Positions 1 to 7,136 of a stretch of 64,000 bases of DNA are shown here, one piece after another. The notes under the pieces are model-generated. The model was not told the origin of the DNA and did no database searches. It saw only the letters and a list, made by a program, of their open reading frames with translations. Each line of letters begins with the position of its first letter. Position 1 is the stretch's first letter. A program made the translations under genes and the position numbers. The stretch covers positions 1 through 64,000 of the forward strand of contig NZ_NOKT01000040.1 in the NCBI RefSeq assembly GCF_002237655.1. The letters run 5' to 3'. This stretch comes from Streptomyces sp. XY006. Lineage in GTDB: Bacteria > Actinomycetota > Actinomycetes > Streptomycetales > Streptomycetaceae.

Positions 1-100
1 GTTGACTTTTGGCACGCTGTTGAGTTCTCAAGGAACGGTCGCTTCCTTTGTACTCACCCTCTCGGGCTTTCCTCCGGGCGCTTCCCTTCGGTCTTACGTT
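1..100 (-). other. 5' leader of an rRNA operon; 16S gene lies off the left edge
   Basis: Read on the minus strand, positions 40 to 1 give the conserved actinobacterial pre-16S leader, including CTTGAGAACTCAACAGCGTG, which normally precedes the mature 16S 5' end by a few hundred bases. The rRNA gene itself is therefore just outside the window, transcribed leftwards. The match to the leader is from memory of streptomycete rrn operons. No mature rRNA sequence is present here. Confidence 0.8.
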
Positions 101-101
101 T

Positions 102-199
102 CCGACTCTATCAGATCTTTTTTCGACCCGATTTCCTCGGTGCTTTCCAGGTTTCCGCTTTCGCGTTTCCCTTTCCGGCGGTTCCGACTCTATCAGATC
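102..199 (-). promoter_or_regulatory. Two repeated rRNA promoters
   Basis: A 16-base direct repeat containing GATCTGATAGAGTCGG occurs at 102-117 and 184-199 on the minus strand. Each copy carries a TAGAGT -10 hexamer, at 105-110 and 187-192. Neither has a good -35 at the usual distance. Streptomyces rrn operons are known to carry up to four tandem promoters, and these two copies fit the downstream members of such an array. Confidence 0.6.
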
Positions 200-266
200 C
201 TTTCGGGCCTGATTCCCAGTCAGCGGGGTTTGTCTTCGCGGCTGTTGGGCCGTTCCGACGTGTCCA

Positions 267-295
267 ACCTTAGCGCGATCTCTCGGCGATTCCAA
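267..295 (-). promoter_or_regulatory. rRNA promoter, TTGGAA-17-TAAGGT
   Basis: On the minus strand TTGGAA (290-295) and TAAGGT (267-272) are separated by exactly 17 bases. It faces the 16S gene and is one of four promoter-like elements stacked upstream of the rRNA leader. Confidence 0.6.
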
Positions 296-460
296 AATCG
301 ATCCCGGTTCGGGGCCGATCAGAGCGTCGAGTCCCAATTCGAATTGAATTCGGGCGCGCCGAAATCAACCCCGCTGGGAGCGATCTTGCTGATGGTTGGT
401 GCCGCTGCTGCGGCGGAAGTGCTGTCGAAGAACCGTTACGGCTCTGCGGCAACCCGAAGA

Positions 461-489
461 ACTCTACGGATCCCGCTGGGGGCTGTCAA
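461..489 (-). promoter_or_regulatory. Distal rRNA promoter, TTGACA-17-TAGAGT
   Basis: On the minus strand a perfect TTGACA (484-489) and TAGAGT (461-466) are 17 bases apart, as expected for the principal vegetative sigma factor HrdB. A second TTGACA lies just upstream. This is the strongest promoter of the array and reads towards the 16S gene. Confidence 0.75.
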
Positions 490-531
490 GCGTCCCCTGT
501 CAAGATCTTTTGCGCGGGAGTCGTGGGCGCG

Positions 532-1080
532 TCAGTCCAGGTCGGACAGGCGCCCGCCGGCGTCCGGCTGGGCGTCCTCGACGCGGCGCAGCAGGCGCGT
601 GAGCACTTCGCCCAGTGCCGTGCGCTCGACGGGGGACAGGTCCTGGAGCAGGTCCTCCTCGAAGACCGACGCCAGGCGCATCGCCTCCAGCCACTTCTCT
701 CGCCCCTCGGATGTCAGCTCCACGATGACGCGGACGCGGTTCGTCTCGTCCCGCTCCCGGGTCACCAGTCCTTCGCCGACCATGCGGTCGATCCGGTGGG
801 TCATCGCGGCGGGGGTCAGTCCGAGGCGCTTGGCGAGCTCGCTGGGGCCCAGTCGGTAGGGGGCGCCGGAGAGGACGAGGGCCTTGAGGACCTCCCACTC
901 GGCGTTGCTGATGCCGAGGGCCGAGGTCTGGCGGCCGTAGGCGACGTTCATGCGGCGGTTCAGGCGCGACAGGGCCGAGACGATCTGCTCGACCTGGGGG
1001 TCGAGGTCCTGGAACTCGCGCTGGTACGCGGCGATCTGCTCTTCGAGGGTGGGCTCGTCGGAGCCGGGGGTGTCGCCCAT
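532..1080 (-). CDS. MarR-family transcriptional regulator
   Basis: 182 aa winged-helix regulator. The core (about residues 55-140) shows the MarR layout: a helix leading to LGLTPAAMTHRIDRMVGEGLV (recognition helix), then a wing with RVIVELTSEGREK. It has an N-terminal acidic extension of about 35 residues and a helical C-terminal dimerisation segment. It is divergent from an MFS exporter, the classic arrangement in which a MarR repressor controls an efflux pump and itself from the shared 110-base gap. The ligand cannot be predicted. The ATG at 1080 begins the reading frame that covers the whole family. Confidence 0.88.
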   Translation of the reverse strand: MGDTPGSDEPTLEEQIAAYQREFQDLDPQVEQIVSALSRLNRRMNVAYGRQTSALGISNAEWEVLKALVLSGAPYRLGPSELAKRLGLTPAAMTHRIDRMVGEGLVTRERDETNRVRVIVELTSEGREKWLEAMRLASVFEEDLLQDLSPVERTALGEVLTRLLRRVEDAQPDAGGRLSDLD

Positions 1081-1138
1081 GGGCGCAGTATGGCACGGCT
1101 CATCTTTGCCTTGAAGTCCTTGGGAATGTACTCTTTAG

Positions 1139-1159
1139 CTTCGAAGTTTAGTGTCGAAG
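1139..1159. promoter_or_regulatory. Candidate MarR operator in the divergent gap
   Basis: An inverted repeat CTTCGA (1139-1144), 9-base spacer, TCGAAG (1154-1159) sits between the MarR and MFS genes about 30 bases before the MFS start. It is the only clear dyad in the gap, so it is a reasonable operator for the adjacent repressor. Function is inferred. Confidence 0.45.
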
Positions 1160-1190
1160 TCTTCACTCCTAACTTGTGAGAGAGGTGAAC

Positions 1191-2465
1191 GTGACCAGGG
1201 CGATGGGCGCTGCGATGCGCCGGATCCACGTGGGCAACGCACTCAGCGCTTTCGGGCTCGGCTTCACGGTCCCGTATCTGTACGTCTACGTGGCGCAGGT
1301 GCGAGGGCTGGGGGCCATGACGGCGGGCCTCGTGCTCGCCGTCTTCGCTGTGGCCGCACTGGTGGTGCTGCCGTTCGCCGGGCGGGCCATCGTCCGGCGC
1401 GGCCCGCTGCCGGTGCTGCTCGCCGCCCTGCTCACCGCCGCCGTCGGTGCGCTGACCCTGGGGATCTCGGGCAGTTCGGCGGCCGTGCTGGCGTCGGCCT
1501 CGCTGCTGGGGGCCGGGCAGGCCGTGATGCAGCCGGCGCTGGCGACGATGATCGTGGACTGCTCCTCGGCCGAGACGCGGTCCCGGGCGTTCGCCATGCA
1601 GTTCTTCCTGCAGAACCTCGGGCTCGGTGTCGGCGGCCTCATCGGAGGGCACCTGGTCGACACCACGAGCGCTGCCTCCTTCACCCTGCTCTTCGCGATC
1701 GAGGCGGCGATGTTCCTGCTGCTGGTCGTCGTGATGGCGACGGTGCGGATGCCGCACGCGCCCCGGATCGAGGGCGCGCCCGCGGCGGGCCGGAGCAGCT
1801 GGAAGCAGCTGCTGGGCAACCGGGCCATGGTGCAGCTGTGCGTACTGGGCTTCGTGCTGTTCTTCGCCTGCTACGGGCAGTTCGAGTCGGGGCTGAGCGC
1901 GTACGGCGTCGAGGCCGCCGGGATATCGACGTCCGCGCTGGGGACGGCCCTCGCGGCGAACACGCTGATGATCGTCGTGGCGCAGTTCGCCGTGCTGCGG
2001 TTCGTGGAGCGGCGCCGGCGTTCGCGGGTGATCGCGGCCGTGGGCCTGATCTGGGCCGTGGCGTGGGCCGTGGCGGGGTACGCGGGGCTGGGGCACGGCA
2101 GCCAGGAGATGGCGACGGCCGCCTTCGTCTCGACGTACGCCCTGTTCGGGCTGGGTGAGGCGATGCTGTCGCCGACCGTGGCGCCGCTGGTGGCGGATCT
2201 CGCGCCGGAGGGCATGGCCGGGCAGTACAACTCGGCGTTCGCCCTGGTCAAGCAGCTCGCGCTGGCTGTCGGGCCGGCGGTGGGCGGGCCGCTGGGGGCC
2301 TCGCTGCACGCGCCGTACATCGTGGCGTTCCTGGTGTTCTCGCTGGGGATCACGATCCTCGCCGTGCGGCTGGGGCGGCAGCTGACCGAGGCGCAGGATC
2401 AGCCGTGGCTCGCGAAGAGCCGGGTCGTGGCCCGGGGTGGGGCGCCCGTTTCGGCGGACGTCTGA
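1191..2465 (+). CDS. MFS efflux transporter
   Basis: About 424 aa membrane protein with alternating hydrophobic segments typical of 12-helix major facilitator exporters. The first helix follows MRRIHVGNALSAFGLGFTVPYL. Between helices 2 and 3 is a GRAIVRRGPLPVLL loop of the family type, and a Pro/Ala-rich cytosolic linker sits near residues 195-210. The GTG at 1191 is preferred because AGAGGTG lies immediately upstream; an in-frame GTG at 1176 would add five residues. Divergent from the MarR gene and probably repressed by it. The substrate is unknown. Confidence 0.85.
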   Translation: MTRAMGAAMRRIHVGNALSAFGLGFTVPYLYVYVAQVRGLGAMTAGLVLAVFAVAALVVLPFAGRAIVRRGPLPVLLAALLTAAVGALTLGISGSSAAVLASASLLGAGQAVMQPALATMIVDCSSAETRSRAFAMQFFLQNLGLGVGGLIGGHLVDTTSAASFTLLFAIEAAMFLLLVVVMATVRMPHAPRIEGAPAAGRSSWKQLLGNRAMVQLCVLGFVLFFACYGQFESGLSAYGVEAAGISTSALGTALAANTLMIVVAQFAVLRFVERRRRSRVIAAVGLIWAVAWAVAGYAGLGHGSQEMATAAFVSTYALFGLGEAMLSPTVAPLVADLAPEGMAGQYNSAFALVKQLALAVGPAVGGPLGASLHAPYIVAFLVFSLGITILAVRLGRQLTEAQDQPWLAKSRVVARGGAPVSADV

Positions 2466-2478
2466 TCCCCGGCACCCG

Positions 2479-4182
2479 CTAGGTCGCCTGGGCGCGCGGC
2501 AGGGCGAACTCGCACCAGACCGCCTTGCCGCCGCCCGGGGTGCGGCGGCATCCCCAGCTGGACGCGATGGTGGCGACGATCGCGATGCCGCGCCCCGATT
2601 CGTCGCCCGGTTCCGCGCGGCGGCGTCTGGGGAGGTGGTCGTCGCCGTCGGTGACCTCGATGATCAGCCGCCGGTCCGTGCGGCGCAGGCGCAGGCGCAT
2701 GGGCGGGGTGCCGTGCTGGAGGGAGTTGGCGACGAGCTCGCTGGTGGCGAGGACGCCCAGGTCGTGCAGGTCGGTGGGGAAGCGCCAGCTGGTCAGGACG
2801 CCGGAGGCGAAGGCACGCGCGCGGGGGGCCGCCTCGATGCCGCCCAGGAGTTCCAGGGCGGCGTTGCGGAAGAGCTCGCCCTCCGGGCCCGTGCGGGCGG
2901 GGTGCTGGAGGACCAGGACGGCGACGTCGTCGTCGTGGTCCGGGGTCACGCCGGCCGAGCGGACCAGACGGTCGCAGACGACCTGGGGCGTGCCGGTGGC
3001 GCCGGCCAGGGCGCGCTCCAGGGCGGCGATGCCCTCGTCGAGGTCGGCGTCGCGGCGCTCGACCAGGCCGTCCGTGTAGAGGACGGCCGTGGAGCCGGGG
3101 CTCAGGGGGATCGAGCCGGAGGCGTGCATCCAGCCGCCGGTGCCGAGCGGGGGGCCGGTGGGTTCGTCGGCGCGCAGGACCGTGCCGTTCTCGTCGCGGA
3201 CGAGGATGGGGAGGTGGCCGGCCGAGGCGTAGACCAGCTTGCCCTCGTTCGGGTCGTGGACGGCGTAGGCGCAGGTGGCGATCTGGTTGGCGTCGATCTC
3301 GGCCGCCAGGCCGTCGAGGAGCTGGAGGACCTCGTGCGGGGGCAGGTCCAGACGGGCGTAGGCGCGGACCGCCGTGCGGAGCTGGCCCATGACCGCGGCG
3401 GCGCGGACGCCGCGGCCCATGACGTCGCCGATGACGAGGGCCGTGCGGCCGCCGCCGAGGGTGATGACGTCGTACCAGTCGCCGCCGACCGCGGCTTCCG
3501 TGCCACCGGGGTGGTAGGTGGCGGCCACGCGCAGGTCGTCGGGTTCTTCGAGCTCCTGGGGGAGCAGGGAGCGCTGGAGGGTGACGGCCGTTTCGCGCTG
3601 ACGGCGTTCGCTGGCGCGCAGGCGTTCGGCGGCTTCGGCGTGGTCGGTGACGTCGGTGGCGAAGACGAGGACGCCGCGGCCGTCCGTGCCGCCCTTTCCG
3701 TCGCCCTGGGCCACCGGGGTGCAGGTGAAGGTGTAGCAGCGGCCGTCGGGGGCCTTGCGGGACTTCACCGTGCGCGGCTTGCCGCTGCGCTGGACCTGGT
3801 CCAGGAGGGGGAAGAGGCCGAGCGCGTCGAGTTCGGGGAGGGCCTCGCGGGCGCGTTCGCCGAGGGGGCGTACGCCGAAGGCGGTGGTGTAGGCGTCGTT
3901 GACGTAGGCGATGCGGTGGTCGGGGCCGTGGACCAGGGCGACGAGGGACGGGACGCGGTCGAGGACCTCGCGCACCCGCAGTTCGTCGACGGGGGGCACG
4001 GGCGGCGTTTCACCGGTCAGTTGTTCGACACGGGCGGCGGGTACGGAACCTTCCCCCCGCCGGTCCGGGGAGGCCGTCTGCTCGGTCCGCGCTGCGGCGC
4101 GGCGCTGCGTTCCGGGGAGCCGGGCGCTCCAGCGCGTGAAGTTCACGAATCCTTGCCTCGTGTAGTCGTCGGCGGCCGGCAC
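2479..4182 (-). CDS. PAS / SpoIIE phosphatase / HATPase regulator
   Basis: 567 aa cytosolic signalling protein with three modules. A PAS sensor (about residues 70-195) is followed by a PPM/SpoIIE serine phosphatase (about 205-430) with GGDWYD, GDVMGRG and YTDGLVE metal-binding motifs all intact. A GHKL ATPase (about 440-560) has an ELVANSLQHG N-box and a SGRGIAIV G2 box. Such proteins act in partner-switching control of sigma factors: the kinase phosphorylates an anti-anti-sigma and the phosphatase reverses it. The GTG at 4182 gives the longest frame. A GTG at 4146 with AAGGA just upstream is an alternative that removes 12 residues. Convergent with the MFS gene. Its sigma partner is not in view. 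Confidence 0.87.
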   Translation of the reverse strand: MPAADDYTRQGFVNFTRWSARLPGTQRRAAARTEQTASPDRRGEGSVPAARVEQLTGETPPVPPVDELRVREVLDRVPSLVALVHGPDHRIAYVNDAYTTAFGVRPLGERAREALPELDALGLFPLLDQVQRSGKPRTVKSRKAPDGRCYTFTCTPVAQGDGKGGTDGRGVLVFATDVTDHAEAAERLRASERRQRETAVTLQRSLLPQELEEPDDLRVAATYHPGGTEAAVGGDWYDVITLGGGRTALVIGDVMGRGVRAAAVMGQLRTAVRAYARLDLPPHEVLQLLDGLAAEIDANQIATCAYAVHDPNEGKLVYASAGHLPILVRDENGTVLRADEPTGPPLGTGGWMHASGSIPLSPGSTAVLYTDGLVERRDADLDEGIAALERALAGATGTPQVVCDRLVRSAGVTPDHDDDVAVLVLQHPARTGPEGELFRNAALELLGGIEAAPRARAFASGVLTSWRFPTDLHDLGVLATSELVANSLQHGTPPMRLRLRRTDRRLIIEVTDGDDHLPRRRRAEPGDESGRGIAIVATIASSWGCRRTPGGGKAVWCEFALPRAQAT

Positions 4183-4320
4183 CGGAACCGGCCGGGGCCC
4201 CTGAGGGCCCGCACCGGGGCGAGCCGTGGCACACCCGTGGTGGTGGACCAGTCTGGCAGTGCGCGGACCGGACCGACATCCGTCAGACGCCGGGCCGGGC
4301 GGTGGAGTTCCTGGGTCCGG

Positions 4321-5700
4321 TCAGGACGACCCCTTCGGGTTGCCCGGGGGGTCTTGGGAAGGCTTTCCACCGGCCGCGAGTTCGAACTCCGCCCGGGGAT
4401 GTTCGAGTGAACCGAGGGAGACGATCTCCCGTTTGAACAGACCGGCCAGGGTCCATTCGGCGAGCACGCGCGCCTTGCGGTTGAAGGTGGGCACACGGCT
4501 GAGGTGGTAGGCGCGGTGCATGAACCAGGCCGGGTAGCCCTTCAGCTTGCGCCCGTAGACGTGGGCGACGCCCTTGTGCAGGCCCAGGGAGGCGACGGAG
4601 CCGGCGTAGGCGTGTTCGTACGTCTCCAGGGGTTCGCCGCGCAGGGTGTGGACGATGTTGTCGGCGAGCACCCTGGCCTGGCGCAGCGCGTGCTGGGCGT
4701 TGGGGGCGCACTCGCGGCCCGGTTCGGCGGCGGTGACGTCGGGGACGGCGGCGGCGTCTCCGGCCGCCCACGCGTGCGTGGTGCCCTCGACCGACAGCTG
4801 CTGCGTGCACCGCAGGCGTCCGCGGTCGTTGCGCGGCAGGTCGGTGGCGGCGAGCACCGGGTGGGGCTTCACGCCGGCCGTCCAGACGACCGTGCGGGTG
4901 GGGAAGCGGGCGCCGTCGCTGAGGACGGCGACCCGGTCGGCGCAGGACTCCAGACGGGTGCGCAGGCGGACGTCGATGTTGCGGCGGCGCAGCTCGGTGA
5001 CGGTGTAGCGGCCCATCTCCTCGCCGACCTCGGGCAGGATGCGGTCCGAGGCCTCGACGAGGATCCACTTCATGTCCTCGGGGCGGACGTTGTGGTAGTA
5101 GCGCGCGGCGTAGCGGGCCATGTCCTCCAGCTCGCCGAGGGCCTCCACACCGGCGAAGCCGCCGCCGACGAAGACGAAGGTGAGGGCCGCGTCGCGGATC
5201 GCCGGGTCGCGGGTGGAGGAGGCGATGTCCATCTGCTCGATGACGTGGTTGCGCAGGCCGATGGCCTCCTCGACGGTCTTGAAGCCGATGCCGTGGTCGG
5301 CGAGGCCGGGGACCGGCAGGGCGCGCGAGACGGACCCGGGGGCGAGGACGAGGTGGTCGTAGGGGAGCTGCTGTCCGCCCGTGCCCTCCTCCTCGGTGGC
5401 GAGGGTGGTGAGGGTGACGGTGCGTTTCGCGTGGTCGACGGCGGTGGCCTCGCCGATGAGGACCCGGCACCGGTCCAGGACGCGGCGCAGCGGTACGACG
5501 ACGTGGCGGGGTGAGATGGCGCCCGCGGCGGCCTCGGGGAGGAACGGCTGGTACGTCATGTACGGGTCGGGGGTGACGACCGTGATCTCGGCGTCGCCCC
5601 GGTCCAGTTCCCGTTTCAGTCTGCGCTGCAGGCGCAGGGCCGTGTACATCCCGACGTAGCCGCCACCGACAACGAGAATGCGCGCACGTTCCTTCACCAT
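4321..5700 (-). CDS. ndh: Type II NADH dehydrogenase (NAD(P)/FAD oxidoreductase)
   Basis: About 459 aa flavoprotein transferring electrons from NADH to menaquinone without pumping protons, peripheral at the inner membrane. The N-terminus has the FAD dinucleotide fold ILVVGGGYVGMYTALRLQ. The middle has FVFVGGGFAGVEALGE (NADH site), and TVVWTAGVKPHP and WAAGDAA mark the second FAD strand. The hydrophobic C-terminal segment FMHRAYHLSRVP is typical of NDH-2. The ATG at 5700 (MVKERARIL) is chosen because the fold starts there; the frame stays open to 5850 and a GTG at 5733 is possible. Divergent from atrA, as for the S. coelicolor pair SCO4119/SCO4118, where AtrA is reported to act on this gene. 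Confidence 0.87.
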   Translation of the reverse strand: MVKERARILVVGGGYVGMYTALRLQRRLKRELDRGDAEITVVTPDPYMTYQPFLPEAAAGAISPRHVVVPLRRVLDRCRVLIGEATAVDHAKRTVTLTTLATEEEGTGGQQLPYDHLVLAPGSVSRALPVPGLADHGIGFKTVEEAIGLRNHVIEQMDIASSTRDPAIRDAALTFVFVGGGFAGVEALGELEDMARYAARYYHNVRPEDMKWILVEASDRILPEVGEEMGRYTVTELRRRNIDVRLRTRLESCADRVAVLSDGARFPTRTVVWTAGVKPHPVLAATDLPRNDRGRLRCTQQLSVEGTTHAWAAGDAAAVPDVTAAEPGRECAPNAQHALRQARVLADNIVHTLRGEPLETYEHAYAGSVASLGLHKGVAHVYGRKLKGYPAWFMHRAYHLSRVPTFNRKARVLAEWTLAGLFKREIVSLGSLEHPRAEFELAAGGKPSQDPPGNPKGSS

Positions 5701-5993
5701 CCCATGACGCACCCGCCGCTTGCGTTTGTCCACAGCCTCGACGGATTGTGTGACCGGCGCGGGCGCGGGCGCGGAGTTGGCCGGATTAGCCGACTGTGGG
5801 GCGTTCGGGCAGGTCAGTGGGGGTGGCGTGGGGGGCGCGCGGGGGCACATTCGGGACGTATGCGACCCGTACTCCGATCGGTGGGCGCTCCGTGCGGAAC
5901 CTGCCCCTTCTGAATTGACTCCCTCTCAACTATGTTCGTGTGTCGACGGGGTGTAGGGGGATGTGCTCACCGGGTCCGCGACGGGCGGGCCGC

Positions 5994-6010
5994 GGAACCG
6001 GGCCTGTTCC
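5994..6010. promoter_or_regulatory. GGAAC-N7-GTTCC palindrome, candidate AtrA site
   Basis: The 375-base gap between ndh and atrA (5701-6075) contains one perfect dyad: GGAAC (5994-5998), 7 bases, GTTCC (6006-6010). AtrA is known to bind GGAA...TTCC-type sites, so autoregulation and control of ndh from here are plausible. No gene is supported in the gap. Confidence 0.5.
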
Positions 6011-6075
6011 CCCGTCCCGGCATCGCATGGCGGGGAGAGTCTCCGGGGGGAGACGTCATTACCGGGGGAATGCAT

Positions 6076-6840
6076 ATGCATGTTCAGGATTCTCATTGGT
6101 CGTCCGCGTCCGCTCTTACCGCGGGTGGCGCGACGATGAGCACGACGGGGAACGGGCGCGGGGACGGAGCACGGACGACGCCGCTGCGCGTGGACGCCCA
6201 GCGCAATCTGGAGCACGTGCTGCGGGCGGCGCGCGAGGTGTTCGGCGAGCTGGGGTACGGCGCGCCGATGGAGGACGTCGCGCGGCGCGCGCGGGTCGGT
6301 GTGGGCACGGTGTACCGGCGGTTCCCGAGCAAGGACGTCCTGGTGCGGCGGATAGCCGAGGAGGAGACGTCCCGGCTGACCGAGCAGGCGCGCGCCGCGC
6401 TCGGGCAGGAGGACGAGCCGTGGTCGGCGCTGTCGCGCTTCCTGCGCACGTCGGTGGCGTCGGGCGCCGGCCGGCTGCTGCCGCCGCAGGTGCTGCGGGT
6501 CTCGGTCGTGGAGGACCAGGCCGGCGGTCCGCGGGTGCCGCAGCAGCGGACCCAGCCGGGCGGTGCCGAGCTGCGGCTGGTGCCGGAGGAGCCGGTGGCG
6601 GTCGCTTCCGTCCCGGCGCCGGAGGACGACGCCGGGGCGTCGGCGCTGCTGGAGGTCGTCGGCCAGCTCGTGGACCGGGCCCGGGCGGCGGGTGAGCTGC
6701 GGGCGGACGTGTCCGTGTCGGACGTCCTGCTGGTGATCGCGACGGCCGCGCCCTCGCTGCCCGACGCGGCCCAGCAGGCGGCGGCGTCGGCCCGGCTGCT
6801 GGACATCCTGCTGGAGGGTCTGCGGTCGCGTCCGGCGTGA
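6076..6840 (+). CDS. atrA: TetR-family regulator AtrA
   Basis: About 254 aa TetR regulator. The DNA-binding domain lies near residues 40-90 (VLRAAREVFGELGYGAPMEDVARRA, then VGVGTVYRRFPSKDVLV). The C-terminal ligand domain contains an unusual acidic linker (VPEEPVAVASVPAPEDDAG). Identity as AtrA rests on the family and on its place divergent to ndh and next to the ECF gene, as in S. coelicolor SCO4117-4119. AtrA there activates actII-ORF4 and responds to primary metabolism. Start: the ATG at 6076 has GGGGGA seven bases upstream; an ATG at 6136 (MSTTGNG) is the alternative. Confidence 0.8.
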   Translation: MHVQDSHWSSASALTAGGATMSTTGNGRGDGARTTPLRVDAQRNLEHVLRAAREVFGELGYGAPMEDVARRARVGVGTVYRRFPSKDVLVRRIAEEETSRLTEQARAALGQEDEPWSALSRFLRTSVASGAGRLLPPQVLRVSVVEDQAGGPRVPQQRTQPGGAELRLVPEEPVAVASVPAPEDDAGASALLEVVGQLVDRARAAGELRADVSVSDVLLVIATAAPSLPDAAQQAAASARLLDILLEGLRSRPA

Positions 6841-7136
6841 GCGGGGGGCGGTGTCGGGTCCGGCGCGGGCTCTTCGCGCAGTCCTCCGAGGGCCAGCCGG
6901 CTCTCGGGCGAGACCGCCTAGGCCTGCTCGACCGCCGGCTCGAACGGTGGCGAACGGCACCGGTGACCTCGGAGCGAAGAGAGAGCCTTCCCCGCGGGAG
7001 GGCCGGCCAGTACTGGCGTGCGGCGGATCCGCTCGGACGAGTGACGGTCCGAACTCCGGGGTTCCGCCAAGGAGTCGCTGTGGCACGCTGACCCGGTGGT
7101 CTGGACGGGTACGGCGGCTGGCGGGGGCGTTCCGCG

